Below are positions 1-11,151 of a stretch of 64,000 bases of DNA, piece by piece. The first letter of the stretch is position 1; each line of letters opens with the position of its first letter. The notes under the pieces were generated by a model, which had not been told where the DNA came from, searched no databases, and worked only from the letters and a program-made list of their open reading frames with translations. The position numbers were made by a program, and so were the translations under genes. This DNA comes from Ceratopteris richardii (taxonomy: Eukaryota; Streptophyta; Polypodiopsida; Polypodiales; Pteridaceae), in assembly GCA_020310875.1 (NCBI GenBank), contig CM035444.1, forward strand, positions 23,072,772-23,136,771. Reading direction: 5' to 3'.

Positions 1-234
1 AGAAAAATGACTTGTTTGCAATTAAAAACTTTGTATTTTTAGACCTCAGGTTTTGATTCACAAGAATTTATTGAGTGGGAGTCTTTGTTACAAGTTAGTG
101 TAGAAAATAGTAGCTGCAATACAACAAAAAGGTTTGTTGTGCACTTATGTGAAAGAAAAGCATAATCCTCTTATGTATCAAGAAAAATTCAGGGACTATG
201 CATTAGAAAAAAGGTAATCAAGCTAACTTTCCTA

Positions 235-840
235 TACTAGTGGATAGTGTAAAACAAGGCTTAAGATCCACATAATAAATTGAATTCTGAGATCAAAGAG
301 AGATTTCCTCGCGACGAGCTCTTAGAAACGATGGCCATAGTTCATCCTTTGTATTAGAATCATGCAAGAGACAAAAGCTTAATGACAAATGACTTTAAAA
401 ACAAGGTCCAAATATTATTCGATCATTTTGGAAAGAATGCATATTTGGGAAATAATATTGTAGAAAAAATAATAATTCCAAATCTTCTAAAAAAACAATT
501 TGGGATATTTGGACAAACGAAGTGGGAGAATTTTGACTTCATCAAAGATCCTTCAAAGCCAGATGTAACTAAAAAGCTATGGAAAAAGCTTGATATATCT
601 ACATTCTTGAATGAATCTATGTTGGAGTATTTTGAAGTAGCTAACTTGTGTTTAACAATGATTCTTGGATCAATTGAAGATGAACTTGTATAGACTAGCT
701 TGAATTTTATAAGAAATGCTATGGGAAATAGATTGAATAAAAAATTGGATACATGTCTTAGATTGTTTGTTTCTAAGAGCAACGTTGAAACTTTCCGTTT
801 CAAAGAAGCTCATGACATATGGAAAAGTCAATGCCAATAA
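235..840 (+). pseudogene. hAT-superfamily transposase C-terminal remnant
   Basis: From about 265 a frame reads through a segment resembling the hAT C-terminal region (EIKERFPRDEL at 289, then MAIVHPLY). It continues to the dimerisation-like motif LGSIEDE near 670 and the sequence NFIRNAMGNRLN after it. An in-frame TAG at 343 and another at 691-693 interrupt it, and a TAA closes the frame at 838-840. hAT dimerisation domains typically carry a motif like LGSVEDER-F-S-x-L-x-F followed by a K-x-R-N-R-L segment, and the match here is partial but in the right order. No BED finger, DDE core, terminal inverted repeat or 8-bp duplication is visible, so this is a dead fragment. The family call is from memory of motif order; a protein search would settle it. 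Confidence 0.55.
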
Positions 841-1159
841 AGAATTGAATGTGTAGAATCATATGAGAGAAAATGCAAGAAGGATGTTGAACCTTCTAAT
901 ATTTTTCAAATCAATCGATTACAAAAAGGTATCTTTTCTCTTTGATCACTATTTGAATATATGATGAAGTACGATTTATATCACTTATTGTTTTGACAGG
1001 TTCCAAATATATTGAGGATTTCAATCTTTGCCTATTTTTGTTTTTTACATATAGCTCAAGTTAATGTTTTGTTTTTTACATATATTTGTTTGATACATAA
1101 TTATAAAATATATGAAATGATGAGATTCAATGGATCCTAGTGTTCAATGTTCATGATTA
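841..1159. other. AT-rich spacer, no feature seen
   Basis: AT-rich sequence between the hAT remnant and the simple repeat. I see no coding frame, terminal repeat or RNA gene here. Bases 1-234 are likewise featureless. Confidence 0.5.
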
Positions 1160-1436
1160 TTTATGTATGTATGTATGTATGTATGCATGCGTTCATGCAT
1201 GTGCCATGCTTGCATGTATGATCTATGTTTTTATGTATGTGTATGTTTGTATACATGTATGTATGTAATATGTATGCATGTATGTATATATGTGTGCATG
1301 TGTGATCCTTGCATATGTGATGCTTGCATGTGCGTATGTTTGTATTCTTGTATTCTTACATGTATGTATGTTTGGATGTATATGTGATGCTTGCATGTAT
1401 ATATGCATGTTTGAATTCATGCTTATATGTGTGTAT
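1160..1436. repeat. TATG/TGCA-type simple repeat
   Basis: Begins as perfect TATG tetranucleotides and degenerates into mixed ATGT, TGCATG and TGTATG units up to the G1 LTR. Open frames on either strand (Met-Tyr-Val-Cys or His-Thr-Tyr strings) are artefacts of the repeat. Confidence 0.9.
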
Positions 1437-1987
1437 TGTTAGGTCCCCAGAAAGGAATGTAATTATATTTAGTGGGAAATGTAATTGGGAAAAGACGCAC
1501 ATCGAAAGGATGTAGCGCAATTGTTGTAACCTTTTCATAATGAAGAAACGCGTGGAAGAGAGAGGCAGAGTGTCTTCGAACTGTGAGTCTGGGCGGTGTG
1601 ACTGTGGATCAATTCCAGCATAGTTCACCCATACTATTGTAGTGTTCTTTCAATGTTTGGTATTGAGTAACTGTGATGATCTCATTGATGTTTTGTATTC
1701 ATCGATGAAGTATAAGTTGAACCTGATAGTGCTTGGATTGTCAGTTGAGAATCTGCGTAATTTCGATCGCGGTGAATGCTTGTTACTGTTGAGTAATTTG
1801 TTGATAAGATTAACAGTTAAGGTCCATTAGAGTTGTCAGAGTAAGTTAATGCAGAATTCAAAATACAGTAACTAATTGAATGGGGAAAATACATATAGGG
1901 CCTCTATATTACAGACCCCTGACCATCCCAAGAACCCATTGGTAGTCTTATTCCAGTAATAGTTAATATGATGGTAACACTTTAACA
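1437..1987 (+). repeat. G1 5' LTR
   Basis: 551 bp bounded by TGTTA and TAACA, a perfect 5-bp terminal inverted repeat. The primer binding site follows one base later. No 3' partner was found, so the start is set by the inverted repeat and the end of the simple repeat. Confidence 0.75.
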
Positions 1988-1988
1988 C

Positions 1989-2006
1989 TGGCGCCGACCA
2001 TGGGGC
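1989..2006 (+). other. G1 primer binding site
   Basis: TGGCGCCGACCATGGGG follows the LTR end. The first eight bases match the complement of a plant tRNA 3' end of the TGGCGCCG type, as used by many plant gypsy elements. The rest diverges from the tRNA-Asp form seen in G2. Confidence 0.65.
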
Positions 2007-2301
2007 ATGGAGTAGTTAGTTTGAGAGCAGATTAAGGTTTGAAGAAAGAATCCTATGATATATGCCTGTAACGTGTTTTGGAAAATCTTACCTGAAATAC
2101 AGAAGTGATCAGCATCCTTGGAAAGTTCCTAGCGTGTTGGGAACGCCTCCTGGTGGTAGTGGTGAAGGACAATCATCGGAAGGAAAGTGGGATATGGGCT
2201 AGTGGAGTGCCACCTCAGTATTTTATTGTTCAAGGACTACAAAGTATACCAGAAGTGCAACCAACCCCATATGCGAAAAGTACCGTTGGTGTAGTCACTG
2301 A

Positions 2302-2432
2302 TTCCGGTGACAATTTGGTGAATTCCGGTGATAGTTTGGTGAATTCTGGTGGTAGTTTTTTGAATTTCGATGATAGCTTGGTGAATTCTTGTCGTAGTTT
2401 GTTGAAATTTGGTGACAGCTCCACTTTGGGTT
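2302..2432 (+). repeat. 21-bp tandem repeat within G1 gag
   Basis: About six imperfect 21-bp units of the form GGTGATAGTTTGGTGAATTC encode repeating SGDSLVN-like heptapeptides. Unit length is a multiple of three, so expansion keeps the frame. Confidence 0.75.
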
Positions 2433-2664
2433 TTGATTTCGGAGAAACTAGTGTATCGGTGGATGAAAGTTCTGGCAAAAAGTTCATCTTAGAAGCAAAA
2501 TGCGAGGAATGGCAGTTGAATTTAGACATGTGTGATCGAATCAATGATATCATACTACCAGAGAATTTGCAAAGTGGCGCTACGAAACAGCAACAATTAG
2601 GATCAACTTGTTCAAATCATTCTGAAGTGATACTTCCTCTTGATTTAAACAACATGAGTGGTAC

Positions 2665-2708
2665 ACAACAACAACATCAGCAGCAACACCAACAGCAACA
2701 ACAACAAC

Positions 2709-2740
<32 letters not shown>

Positions 2741-2792
2741 CAACAACAACAACTCAACAACAACAACTCAACAACAACAACAACATCAACAG
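2665..2792 (+). repeat. CAA/CAC/CAG microsatellite in G1 gag
   Basis: Trinucleotide tract of CAA, CAG and CAC repeats encoding long Gln and His runs, followed by Asn and Thr runs. Confidence 0.9.
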
Positions 2793-3480
2793 ATTATACC
2801 CCCATGACTGGTACCTTCAAGAGTTATGTATACAAAATTTGGTGGATTTCCAGGTGATGATCCTGATGCTCATGTTCGTACTTTTGAAATTAATTATGGT
2901 ACTCAACTATCCAATAGATCCGGCATATAAGGCTATAGTGTTCCAATCTATTCTTGTTAATGAAGCTGCTCGCTAGTTAACCGAATAAGATATTAATCAT
3001 TTTGATCAATATGACGATGTTAAGAATGCCTTTTTACAACGTTTCCGATTAAAGAAAAATGCGGCTGAAATCTTTGATTATTTACAAATTAATAGAGAGA
3101 AACCACATCAGAGTGTGCAAGAGTATGCAACTTTACTCCACACTCATCTATGACAGCTACCACAGGTGCATGCTAATCTAAACTATGATGTGATTACCTA
3201 GTGGTTCATTAATGGATTAAACCCTCAACTCAAACAAGCTATGATTATACGATGTGTGGGCGGCATGACCTTGGATGCAATCATAGCCATGTCATTATAG
3301 TTGGAGCATAAAGTTGGTGGTTTTACTGAAGATTTGGATTGGTTAAAGGCGTCCAAGAGCATGAGCAATGATCCACTGAAACAAGTGAATTGCACCAAAT
3401 GCAAGACCCTTGGACACACCACTTCAACATGTGCATTAAATCAAATGTACTATTTGTAATACGGCGAGTCATTCCATCGA

Positions 3481-3909
3481 AACTTGTCCATATAATGCCA
3501 AAGTGTAGACCAGACCGACCGTAAATGCCATAATAGAGGAGTAGGGACATCAGACCACCCACTATGTACCACCGCATTCGAGAAATACCTCTTACCAAAG
3601 TTACAAAACCTATAGGGGACCACAATCAAACAATTTTGGATAGACCCGATGGAATTCAGGCCGATCGGGTGAAGGTGCATCTCTTCCACCACCAAGTCAC
3701 CATTTTTGTGGCAATATTGGAAATATCCGTAGTTATTGCAAAGAGGCATCCGAATATGATAATCGAAGAAAGGAACGATAGCATCCAAGGGTGATATGGT
3801 ATATATTTCGGCGTTAGATACCCAAGCAACCATAGTTCAAACACGGTCCGGTAAGAAGTTGCAACCAGCTGCTGAGATTTTTGAGCTAGGCATTTGAGAA
3901 CAACAGAGA
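3481..3909 (+). pseudogene. G1 gag-protease linker, heavily decayed
   Basis: Between the zinc knuckle and the next long frame the sequence keeps short open stretches in the G1 direction, such as KGDMVYISALDTQATIVQTRSGKKL near 3791-3865, with several stops. It probably once linked nucleocapsid to protease. No domain is recognisable. Confidence 0.4.
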
Positions 3910-4936
3910 ATGTTTACTAAAGCTAGTACGTGGGCAAGTCAAGAACCAACTGCTTTTTCCCGATTTAGTACCGGTGGTCCAGCAAACGGTACCGAATACA
4001 CAATCGGAAGATCGGAATCCGGTCCAATTGTCATCGGAGGACACATCGGATTCAATACCGGGTACGTCAAATCTGGATTCTATGTGGAACATGTTATCGA
4101 AAGCATCTATTACGATACCATTGGGGCAACTGTTAGCCTTGGTCCATGGTATGCAACAACAATTCCAACAACAAATCAATCCAGGATCTTCCTGTATGCC
4201 TGCTACAACAACCATCACTCCAGAACTTGATTCTACGATGGACCATGCTATTCCTTTAATTATGGTATGGTATAAAAACCACAAAATTACACAAGTATTA
4301 ATTGACGGAGGCTCAGGTGTGAATATTGCTACAACTGCACTTTGTAAAAGGTTAGGATGGACTCAGATTGAACCCCTCTAGTTTTTTGTAAGAATGACTG
4401 ATCAATCTAGGGTACATCCAGTGGATTTGGTGCGTGATGTACCCATTACCCTCCAGGGAGTAGTGTTCAAAATGGCTTTTGTGGTTTTGGAATTACATGA
4501 ATTAAGTCTGGATTACAACTTACTATTCGGGAGGCCCTGGTTGAAACAAGAAAAAGTGTTACAGGATTGGTCTGCACATGAACTTATTTTCAAAAGCAGT
4601 CATCGAAAATATGTGGTACCCTTGGATGATATGAAGACTTGTGACCTTCATGCTCGACCTTACGTGGCCGAACCCGTGCATATGTTGGATGGACTTTCAG
4701 ATGATGAAGAAGAAGCTTTCCTAAATGCTAACCAGGATTTGTTAGCATTGGGTACTGTTGATTTACAAGCCTTCGTGGATAATTGGACTCCGACCGCTTG
4801 TACGGTAGTTCCTCTTAATGAAGGGTTGGAACCAGTTACAGATCAGGTCTTGGATGCCACAAAACTGCAACAATTATTCCATCCATCTTGGATATCTCCA
4901 TGCCACGATAGTTTTATGTATCGAAAGATCAACTAA
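3910..4936 (+). pseudogene. G1 aspartic protease region
   Basis: The retropepsin active-site motif is LIDGGSG, with the Asp codon at 4304-4306 and VNIATTALCKRLG after it. About 75 residues later comes LLFGRPWL, the second conserved strand motif of gypsy proteases. The usual active site is D-S/T-G, so the Gly in place of Ser/Thr (DGG) may be a decay change. The frame shifts between 3974-4381 and 4394-4936, where a TAG follows the Pro-Leu at 4378. Acidic stretches (DDEEEAF) lie between protease and RT. Role in an active element: cleavage of the Gag-Pol precursor. Confidence 0.7.
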
Positions 4937-4947
4937 TCACTTGTAAT

Positions 4948-5850
4948 TTGGGAGATGAGGCTAATCTGCGGCTAGTTAAGCTTAAGGTTGGGTTATCGAA
5001 AACTTCTCAAGAAGATTCACTACAGTTTCTGAAAGAATTTTTTGATGTATTCGCATGGGATTATCGTGACATGAAAGGATTGGACCCTCGCATTTACCAA
5101 CATCGTGTGATGTTGAAACCGGATGCTCGACCAATCAAACAACCCTGTTACCAAATGAATCCCAATTATGCTGCACAATGAAAGCTGAATTGGATCGGCT
5201 TTTGAAAGTAGGCTTCATTGTTCCCATTGAGCATGCTGAGTGGATCTCTCCTATTTTCATTGTCCCAAAGAAAAACAAGAAATTATGCATTTGCATACAT
5301 GGATTATCGGAAGTTGAATGCAACTACAGTGCCTGATCCATTTCCACTTCCCTTTTTGGATACTATGCTAGATGATGTTGCTGGACGAGAAATGTATTCA
5401 TTTTTGGATGGTTATAGTGGCTACAATCAAGTATGCATGGCTGAAATGGATATTCCAAAGATTGCGTTTATTATGAATTGGGGCATATATGCTTGTACGG
5501 TGATGTGGTTCGGTCTCTGCAATGCTCCCAGTACCTTTCAACGATGCATGCAAGAAATCTTTTCTCCCTACTTAACTACATTTATGCGGGTGTATTTGGA
5601 TGATTTTTCATTATCGGGTGATGCATCGGCTCACCTCTATCATCTACATTGCTGTTTTTCCAAGTGCCGGGAGTTCCGTTTTTGCTTAAATCCCAACAAA
5701 TCAGTCTTTTCAATTTCTTGTGGCAAATTGCTCGGTCATATTATTTCACAACAAGGTATTCAAGTGGATCCTGATAAAGTGAACGCAGTGTCGAATGCAC
5801 CTGCCCCTACGACACCAAAGGAAGTTATGAGATTCCTTGGACAAATATGA
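4948..5850 (+). pseudogene. G1 reverse transcriptase
   Basis: Begins with the gypsy RT entry motif FFDVFAWDYRDMKGLDP at about 5038 and continues through the PIKQPCYQMNPNY segment. It then frameshifts near 5180 into a frame carrying LNATTVPDPFPLPFLDTMLDDVAG, FLDGYSGYNQ and FGLCNAPSTFQR. The catalytic YLDD box is at 5593-5604 (the Y-x-D-D signature), followed by the thumb motif LGHIISQQGI. All core RT blocks appear in order and the catalytic aspartates survive, but the frameshift and upstream stop at 5179 make it non-functional. It stops at 5850 where RNase H should continue. Confidence 0.85.
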
Positions 5851-6620
5851 TGGCATGGATGACATCTTCGGTGGCTCGTTCACGTGGCTATACCACTTAA
5901 TCAGCTGATTACTAGCAATCCTCGATAGTTTGCATGGACTAAGGAATGCCAACTTGCATTTGATCATCTGAAGACGCTCTTAACACAGGATCCTATTCTG
6001 CAAGCATCGAAACTGGCAACTCCCGTTCCATATCTTTGTGGATGTGTGTGACATAACAATCGGTAGTGTGCTAATGCAACAACAGGATAGGTGGTTTCGC
6101 CCTATTTATTATGCTAGTTGACGATTAGCCGCTGCTGAACCAAATTATTCTATAACTGAACGTGAATGTCTGGGTTTAGTTTATTCCATGAAAAAATTTT
6201 GGCACTATTTACTAGGATGCCCATTTACCTTTCATGTGGATCATGCGGCTCTGGTTTATCTTGTATAACAACAACATTTAGCCAGGTGGGTGTTGTTGCT
6301 GCAAGAATTTGATTATGAGGTTGTACATTGCACGGGGTCAGCGCATGCTCTTGTTGATTTCTTGTCTCGGCTTAATTCTGGTGAGTTCCCTGATGGGATA
6401 GATGATAACATCCCAGCTATTTATGCAACTGATTTGGTTTTGGATGATTCCCAGGTGATACCTGTGGTACGTTTATACTATGATACCCTTATCATTTTTC
6501 TAACCAGTGGCTGTCCCCCGAGTAATACTTCCACATTTGCTCGCTATAAATTGGCCATGTACAGTCGTCGATTTTGGATAATTGTGGGACAGTTATATTA
6601 TATGGACCCATATGGTGTGC
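5851..6620 (+). pseudogene. G1 RNase H and connection region
   Basis: Fragments in alternating frames match gypsy RNase H. They include FAWTKECQLAFDHLKTLLTQDPIL near 5932, a frame with NYSITERECLGLVYSMKKFWHYL around 6145-6210, and the tail VDFLSRLNSG at about 6353-6382. At least three frameshifts and several stops are present. The order and spacing after RT fit the domain. Confidence 0.7.
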
Positions 6621-7731
6621 TTTTATGATGTATCCCACCACATGAAGTTTCTTCTGTAATTCTAATGGCTCATGCATGCTGTGTCCGGTGGCCATTTTTC
6701 AGTCGACCTTACATACCGGAAAATTCTGCAGAGTGGATTATGGTGGCCCACTATGTATCGTGATATTACTACTTATGTCCAACAGTGTGATGCTTGCCAA
6801 TGATCTGGGAAACCTTTACAATGACATCATTTTCCGCTTCAACCTATTCTTCCTCTTGAGCCTTTTCAAAAATGGGGATTGGATTTTATTGGCTCCATTA
6901 CGCCTCCTGCTACGGTCACCAATCATCGGTATATTCTTACATGTACTGACTATGCTACTCGGTGGGCTGAAGCCTGGGCTTCACGATTAGCAACTGCTTT
7001 GGTGGTCACCAAATGTTTGATGAGTGATGTTTTTCCTTATTATGGACTTCCCTTGGAGATTGTTTCTGATCAAGGTATGCATTTTGCTAACACCTTAATG
7101 CAAGTGCTCACCCGCACCTTTAAGATTGTCCATAAATTTAGTTCCCCTTACTATCCTCGTGTGAATGGAATGGCCAAAAGTACCAATAAAAACCTTCTTA
7201 ACATGCTAAAGAAACTTGTGCTAGAATGTCTGGAGCATTGGGATCAGTTCCTGCCTTTGCTTACTGCACTACTTATAAAGTTTCTACTGGAAGTACTCCA
7301 TTTAAACTAGCATATGGTCTAGAGGCAATTGCACCTATGGAATTGGTGGTCCCTAGCTTACGAGTGGTGTTGGAACATAGTTATTACATGCAAAGTTCTT
7401 CCCTTTTCGGTTGGATGTATTGCCGTCCTTGGACGAACAACATCTTGAAAGTTTTCTGGTTCTTCAAGAAGTTCAACTACGGCAAGCTAAGACCCATGAT
7501 CGATTCCTTAGGACTCCTGTCTTTACCAAAGGACAATTGGTTCTTTTCTACAATGCTAAGTCTAATCGTTCGGCCGACAAGTTCAAGATTTGTTGGTTTG
7601 GCCCCTACCCTATTACAGACCAGGTCAGACCAACTACTTTTCGGTTATCTACTTTAACTAGTACTCTCCTCCCTAAACCAATCAATGGGTCGAAACTTCA
7701 TCCGAATTGTCGACCGTCTACTTTGTCTTAA
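6621..7731 (+). pseudogene. G1 integrase with GPY/F-like C-terminus
   Basis: The zinc-binding end is seen as SGLWWPTMYRDITTYVQQCDACQ across a frame change near 6700-6800; only one such module is present, unlike G3 and G4. The catalytic core has Asp in LDFIGS (6882-6884) and Asp in SDQG (7068-7070). The expected Glu of the D,D35E triad is Lys (AAA, 7176-7178, in NGMAKSTNK). A +1 frame continues with TGSTPFKLAYG, and the last open segment (to 7731) contains WFGPYPI, a GPY/F module. This copy could not integrate. Confidence 0.8.
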
Positions 7732-7978
7732 CTTTGTGATGGTATTATTTATATTCATCCGCATCATGTTTGTTTTGTATCTTTGACCACTGTTTACATT
7801 ACGTGCATTTTAGTTGACCACCTCACCAAAATCTTCCCATTTTGATTAGTTATCCATCTCCCCTAGTGATGATTGCATTTTCTACCCGCGCTTTCACCCC
7901 GCATTCTTACTTAACCGAGGTCTTCATCCTCTTTTTCGCTAATGTGTTCTTGCGCTTTGTGTATTCTTCGTTATACTA
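7732..7978 (+). other. G1 spacer between integrase and 3' ORF
   Basis: A pyrimidine-rich stretch of roughly 250 bp after the integrase stop at 7729-7731, with no conserved motif. Athila-type elements express their 3' gene from a spliced RNA, and this is where an acceptor would lie, but I see no convincing one. Confidence 0.35.
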
Positions 7979-10040
7979 TTGCGCATTCGACTTATGTCAA
8001 CCACCATGGAAGCTCTTGCCAATATTACCACTTTCCATGCCGGTTTATCTCTGGACCTGAGTGATTTCTTGTGTACTCATGGGTTATTGGTGTTCGCCGA
8101 GTTGCCTTGGCATTCAAAACGAATGTCAGCCCTACTTTGCCCAAATCATTTCGGCCATTGTTGATACCCCATAGATGGAGATCTGTTGGCCCATTACCTG
8201 TTTGAATCCATGCACAGTTGTTATGCTCAACACTATTGCTGAAAGATTCCATCTGCCTCAAGATGGATGTGTTGAGGTTCCTCTGCTTCCAATGGCAATG
8301 ATGAAGCAGTTGTTCCCTTGACAGTCGTCTAACGAAGTCGCCATCCTTTGCCGACCCGAACTCGAATGCTCTGCCCTTCAATTTTTGGTAGCTACCCTCA
8401 GTTTACAAAAATGTACATATCGTATATCCCATCCATTTTATTCCCTGATTGACGCTGCTACCCAAGAATCAGTTAACTGGGCATCATTCTTCTTTCGATG
8501 GGTCCATCGAGAATGTCAACTTGCGATAGATTGCCAAAGGCGATATTCCATGAACCCGTCTCCCTCACCTGCTCTCCTTTCTCCTCCCTATTGTTCAACC
8601 TGTTTTGACTCCTAGGATGAATACCCTCATTTTCCGCGAAGAATCAGAGCAGGTCATGGACGTCGATGAAGATAATGAAGATCTTCTTCAATTCTTTCAA
8701 GAGAAACATAGGAAAATTAGTCCCTCTTAGAGTCAAGCACAAGCCTCTTCCGCCAAAGCACTCTTGTAGGACACAACCTCATCCGTGCAGGTATCTTCCA
8801 CCCCACCCTCACCTAAAGACCAAACTGATAAAGATACCATCATGGAAGACGTTAAACCCCTCAATACGGTCAATCAGCAACAGCAGGAGGTTCTTGATAC
8901 AACACTTGACACATTCATGGAAGCCCTTCAGCAAACCATGGAAACATAGCTTGAGAGTCTCTCGTTCATCCGGACGCTCAACCAGATACAGTGGACTCCA
9001 CTGCACCTCCCTCCTCACTGAAGATTATGATTCAAGGTACACATACCGTGCATATAATAACACCTCCCCCTTCCCCGTCTAAGGTTCCATTACCTCCTAG
9101 TCCTCCCCCATCATCTAATCATTCGGTGGCCATTGCCGACTCTCAACCTATTCCCTCTTCTCTGGATTACTCCGCACCTTCTTCTTTAGCCACAGTTTCT
9201 GTTAACCCCTCTCAATCAGTATCAACCTTTATAGTCCTCGATTCATTTGCTCAGTTAGTCCAAATTGGTAATTCTCTACTCCACCTATCCAAGCAACTCC
9301 CTATTCAAATGCATGATGCTCATCAATCCCTCCGTACTGAATACCAAGCAAAGGTAGATTTGTTGGAAGCCGACATTGCACCACTATAGGAAGAAATCCT
9401 TGCGGACAAGGTAGATGCATGTCTCCTACAGGAACAGGTTACAATATTGCAAGGACGCGTAACAGAGAAAGATGACATTCTTGTGGCCAGAAATGCAGAG
9501 ATTGCGCAACTCAAACAGGCACTTATGGATAAGGATGATGCCATGAAAGCTCTAGGTTCTGCATTAGACACCACTCACACCAGATTCATCGCTATAGAAT
9601 AGGCTTATCAGGTGTTGTCTGATATAGCATTACAAGCTGAAGTAGAGCTAAAGAAGGTTATAGAGGAGCTATTTCATAAGGATCAAGTTTTGGATGAAGA
9701 AATTGGAGGAACCGCAAAGATAAAGAAGGAAATTGAAGCGATTCAAAAAGAACACCAAGATTTTTTCAGGACCATGCAATTTTAGCAACAGGAGTTGGAA
9801 TCCACGGAGAAGCAACTTGGTATTCAGCAGGATAGGTTGTCACGAATTGATGCAGAAATAGTTGAAGCTAAGTTACACATAGATAGCGCTCTGACAAATG
9901 ATTTTTATTTACAAGAAGCCTTTTTGCAGAACGAGAGTGAAAGTTTATTGTCTCAAGTTATTGCTTCTAGCTCTATGCACACTGACGCTCATTTGGTAGA
10001 ACCCCATATTCTACAAGAATTGCTAGAATCGTTGAAGTAG
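7979..10040 (+). pseudogene. G1 3' ORF: proline-rich and coiled-coil protein of unknown function
   Basis: A plausible start is the ATG at 7994 (MSTTMEALANITTFHAG). The frame breaks at 8162. Pro/Ser-rich segments follow in two frames around 8690-9220. From 8991 to 10038 a single frame runs with three internal TAG codons (9388-9390, 9601-9603, 9784-9786). This part is strongly heptad-like (EEILADKVDACLLQEQVTILQ and similar), suggesting a long coiled coil, and ends with TAG at 10038. I recognise no known domain, signal peptide or transmembrane helix. It sits where Athila-type elements keep an env-like gene, and the proline-rich plus coiled-coil layout resembles the 3' frame of G3. Confidence 0.55.
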
Positions 10041-10058
10041 AAAATCTCTCGTACATTT

Positions 10059-11103
10059 TGTAGGGAAGATGGATGAATACTTCAGGATGATGAGTAGGTA
10101 CTGCCAAATCCTGCTTTGTACCAGCCCTTTCTTGTCTCAGAGTTGATATGTTGACCTTCTTATTTTTCCAATGACACCATAAAATGGCCTATGTACTTTG
10201 GAAATGATTTATGAAAAGATAGAATCAAAACAGATAACTTTGAACTTCAAATCTTTAAGAAAACTTGCTATTTTTGACCATACTCCTGCTGTATCTTTTG
10301 CTCAGAATGACCAGCATAGTAGGAATTGGAAAAATTCCTTTTAGGGGTATCTAATTAGCTTAGCAAGCTAAATATTACAAGGGAAATCACTTAAAAATAT
10401 TGACTATGCTCAGAGAAATCAATTTAGCACTTAAACCTTTACCCCCGATATTTTAGGACTATTGCAGACTTCAACCAGTGACCATCTCGACGGACTTTTC
10501 TCTGAAATGGCTGAATAGAAATCCTTCAAATTTTGGTAGCATGTAGAATACTTTGAGATGGTTCCAACAAGCTATAGATAATCCAATTTGGTGGAGAAAT
10601 GAGTGAGATATGATCTCAACAAGTTGACTGACTTATGCAGACTATGAGTGAGAACTCAGAAATGAACAATGTAGATATATGTACTAATGAACAATGTTGT
10701 ACAATGCCATAGGCATGATAATCATAGCCTAATGGTAGAGAAGGTGTGGGCTATGGTGTAGGCCTCACACACACTCAAAATTGACAATGAATGGCTCGGG
10801 ATTGATGAGTCTTACCCGCGACTTTTTCTTAGAAGTTTATATAAGAGTTTTCTACCAATTTGAATTTGAATTCAAATTGTTGGCTCTCTCTAAAAAGTTT
10901 TCCTCCATTATAGGAGATATCCCATCCATTAACTCCTAATTTTTCCACGAGTTCTTCTTGGTAGGTGCTTACAAAGATTCTAAGTCAAATATGACTTTTA
11001 CACAAGGATAAAATGGTAATTAGCCACTAGCATTGATTCCTATGCATCTTCATATGTGTATGAAATACAAGCCAAATGTGTAGGCTTGTAATTTGCACCA
11101 AGA
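10059..11103 (-). repeat. C1 3' LTR
   Basis: Aligns by eye, over its whole length, to the solo LTR S1 (33216-34293) in reverse orientation. On the - strand it starts TCTTGGTGC (S1: TGTTGGTGC) after a GAGGGGGAGC polypurine tract, and on the top strand its other end begins TGTAGGG (S1 reverse: TGTTGGG). Shared blocks include the AAAAGTCGCGG segment and the region around TCCTTTTRGGRGTAT. A TATATAA box lies near 10838-10845 on the - strand. The terminal bases are mutated away from perfect TG/CA. Confidence 0.8.
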
Positions 11104-11116
11104 GCTCCCCCTCAAG
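11104..11116 (-). other. C1 polypurine tract
   Basis: On the - strand, TTGAGGGGGAGC immediately precedes the LTR start at 11103. This is the usual copia plus-strand primer position. C2 has the same motif (ATTGAGGGGGAGC). Confidence 0.8.
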
Positions 11117-11151
11117 CCAAACATTTTGGCTTGGTCTTCATTCTTCAGTCT

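Larger units (their letters stand above)
2105..3480 (+). pseudogene. G1 gag (capsid and nucleocapsid), broken
   Basis: The first open segment (2105-2857) is low-complexity. It has a heptad-like SGDSLVN repeat at about 2302-2432, then a Gln/His/Asn/Thr tract encoded by CAA/CAC repeats. After a frame change, 2836-2889 reads FGGFPGDDPDAHVRTFE, the conserved start of a retrotransposon Gag core (F-x-G-x-x-DP-x-x-H). Another frame continues with a capsid-like helical region (FDQYDDVKNAFLQRF). A canonical CX2CX4HX4C zinc knuckle sits at 3391-3432. Several in-frame stops and at least two frameshifts prevent translation. Role in an intact element: packaging of the RNA in virus-like particles. Confidence 0.75.
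1437..10058 (+). mobile_element. G1: degraded Ty3/gypsy element with 3' ORF, 3' end lost
   Basis: Order on the + strand: 5' LTR, PBS, gag with one CCHC knuckle, protease, RT, RNase H, integrase with GPY/F-like tail, then a proline-rich and coiled-coil 3' frame. The gag-PR-RT-RH-INT order defines Ty3/gypsy. The TGGCGCCG primer site and the extra post-integrase frame recall the Athila/Tat side of the plant gypsy tree, which is an inference. No second copy of the LTR is seen anywhere in the window. The element stops at 10058, where the LTR of C1 starts, so its 3' LTR was removed or lies outside. Many frameshifts and stops make it the oldest-looking gypsy copy here. Confidence 0.85.

Noticed and set aside
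1163-1628. Met-Tyr-Val-Cys and His-Thr-Tyr rich ORFs
   Set aside because: Products of the TATG/TGCA simple repeat and the G1 LTR.
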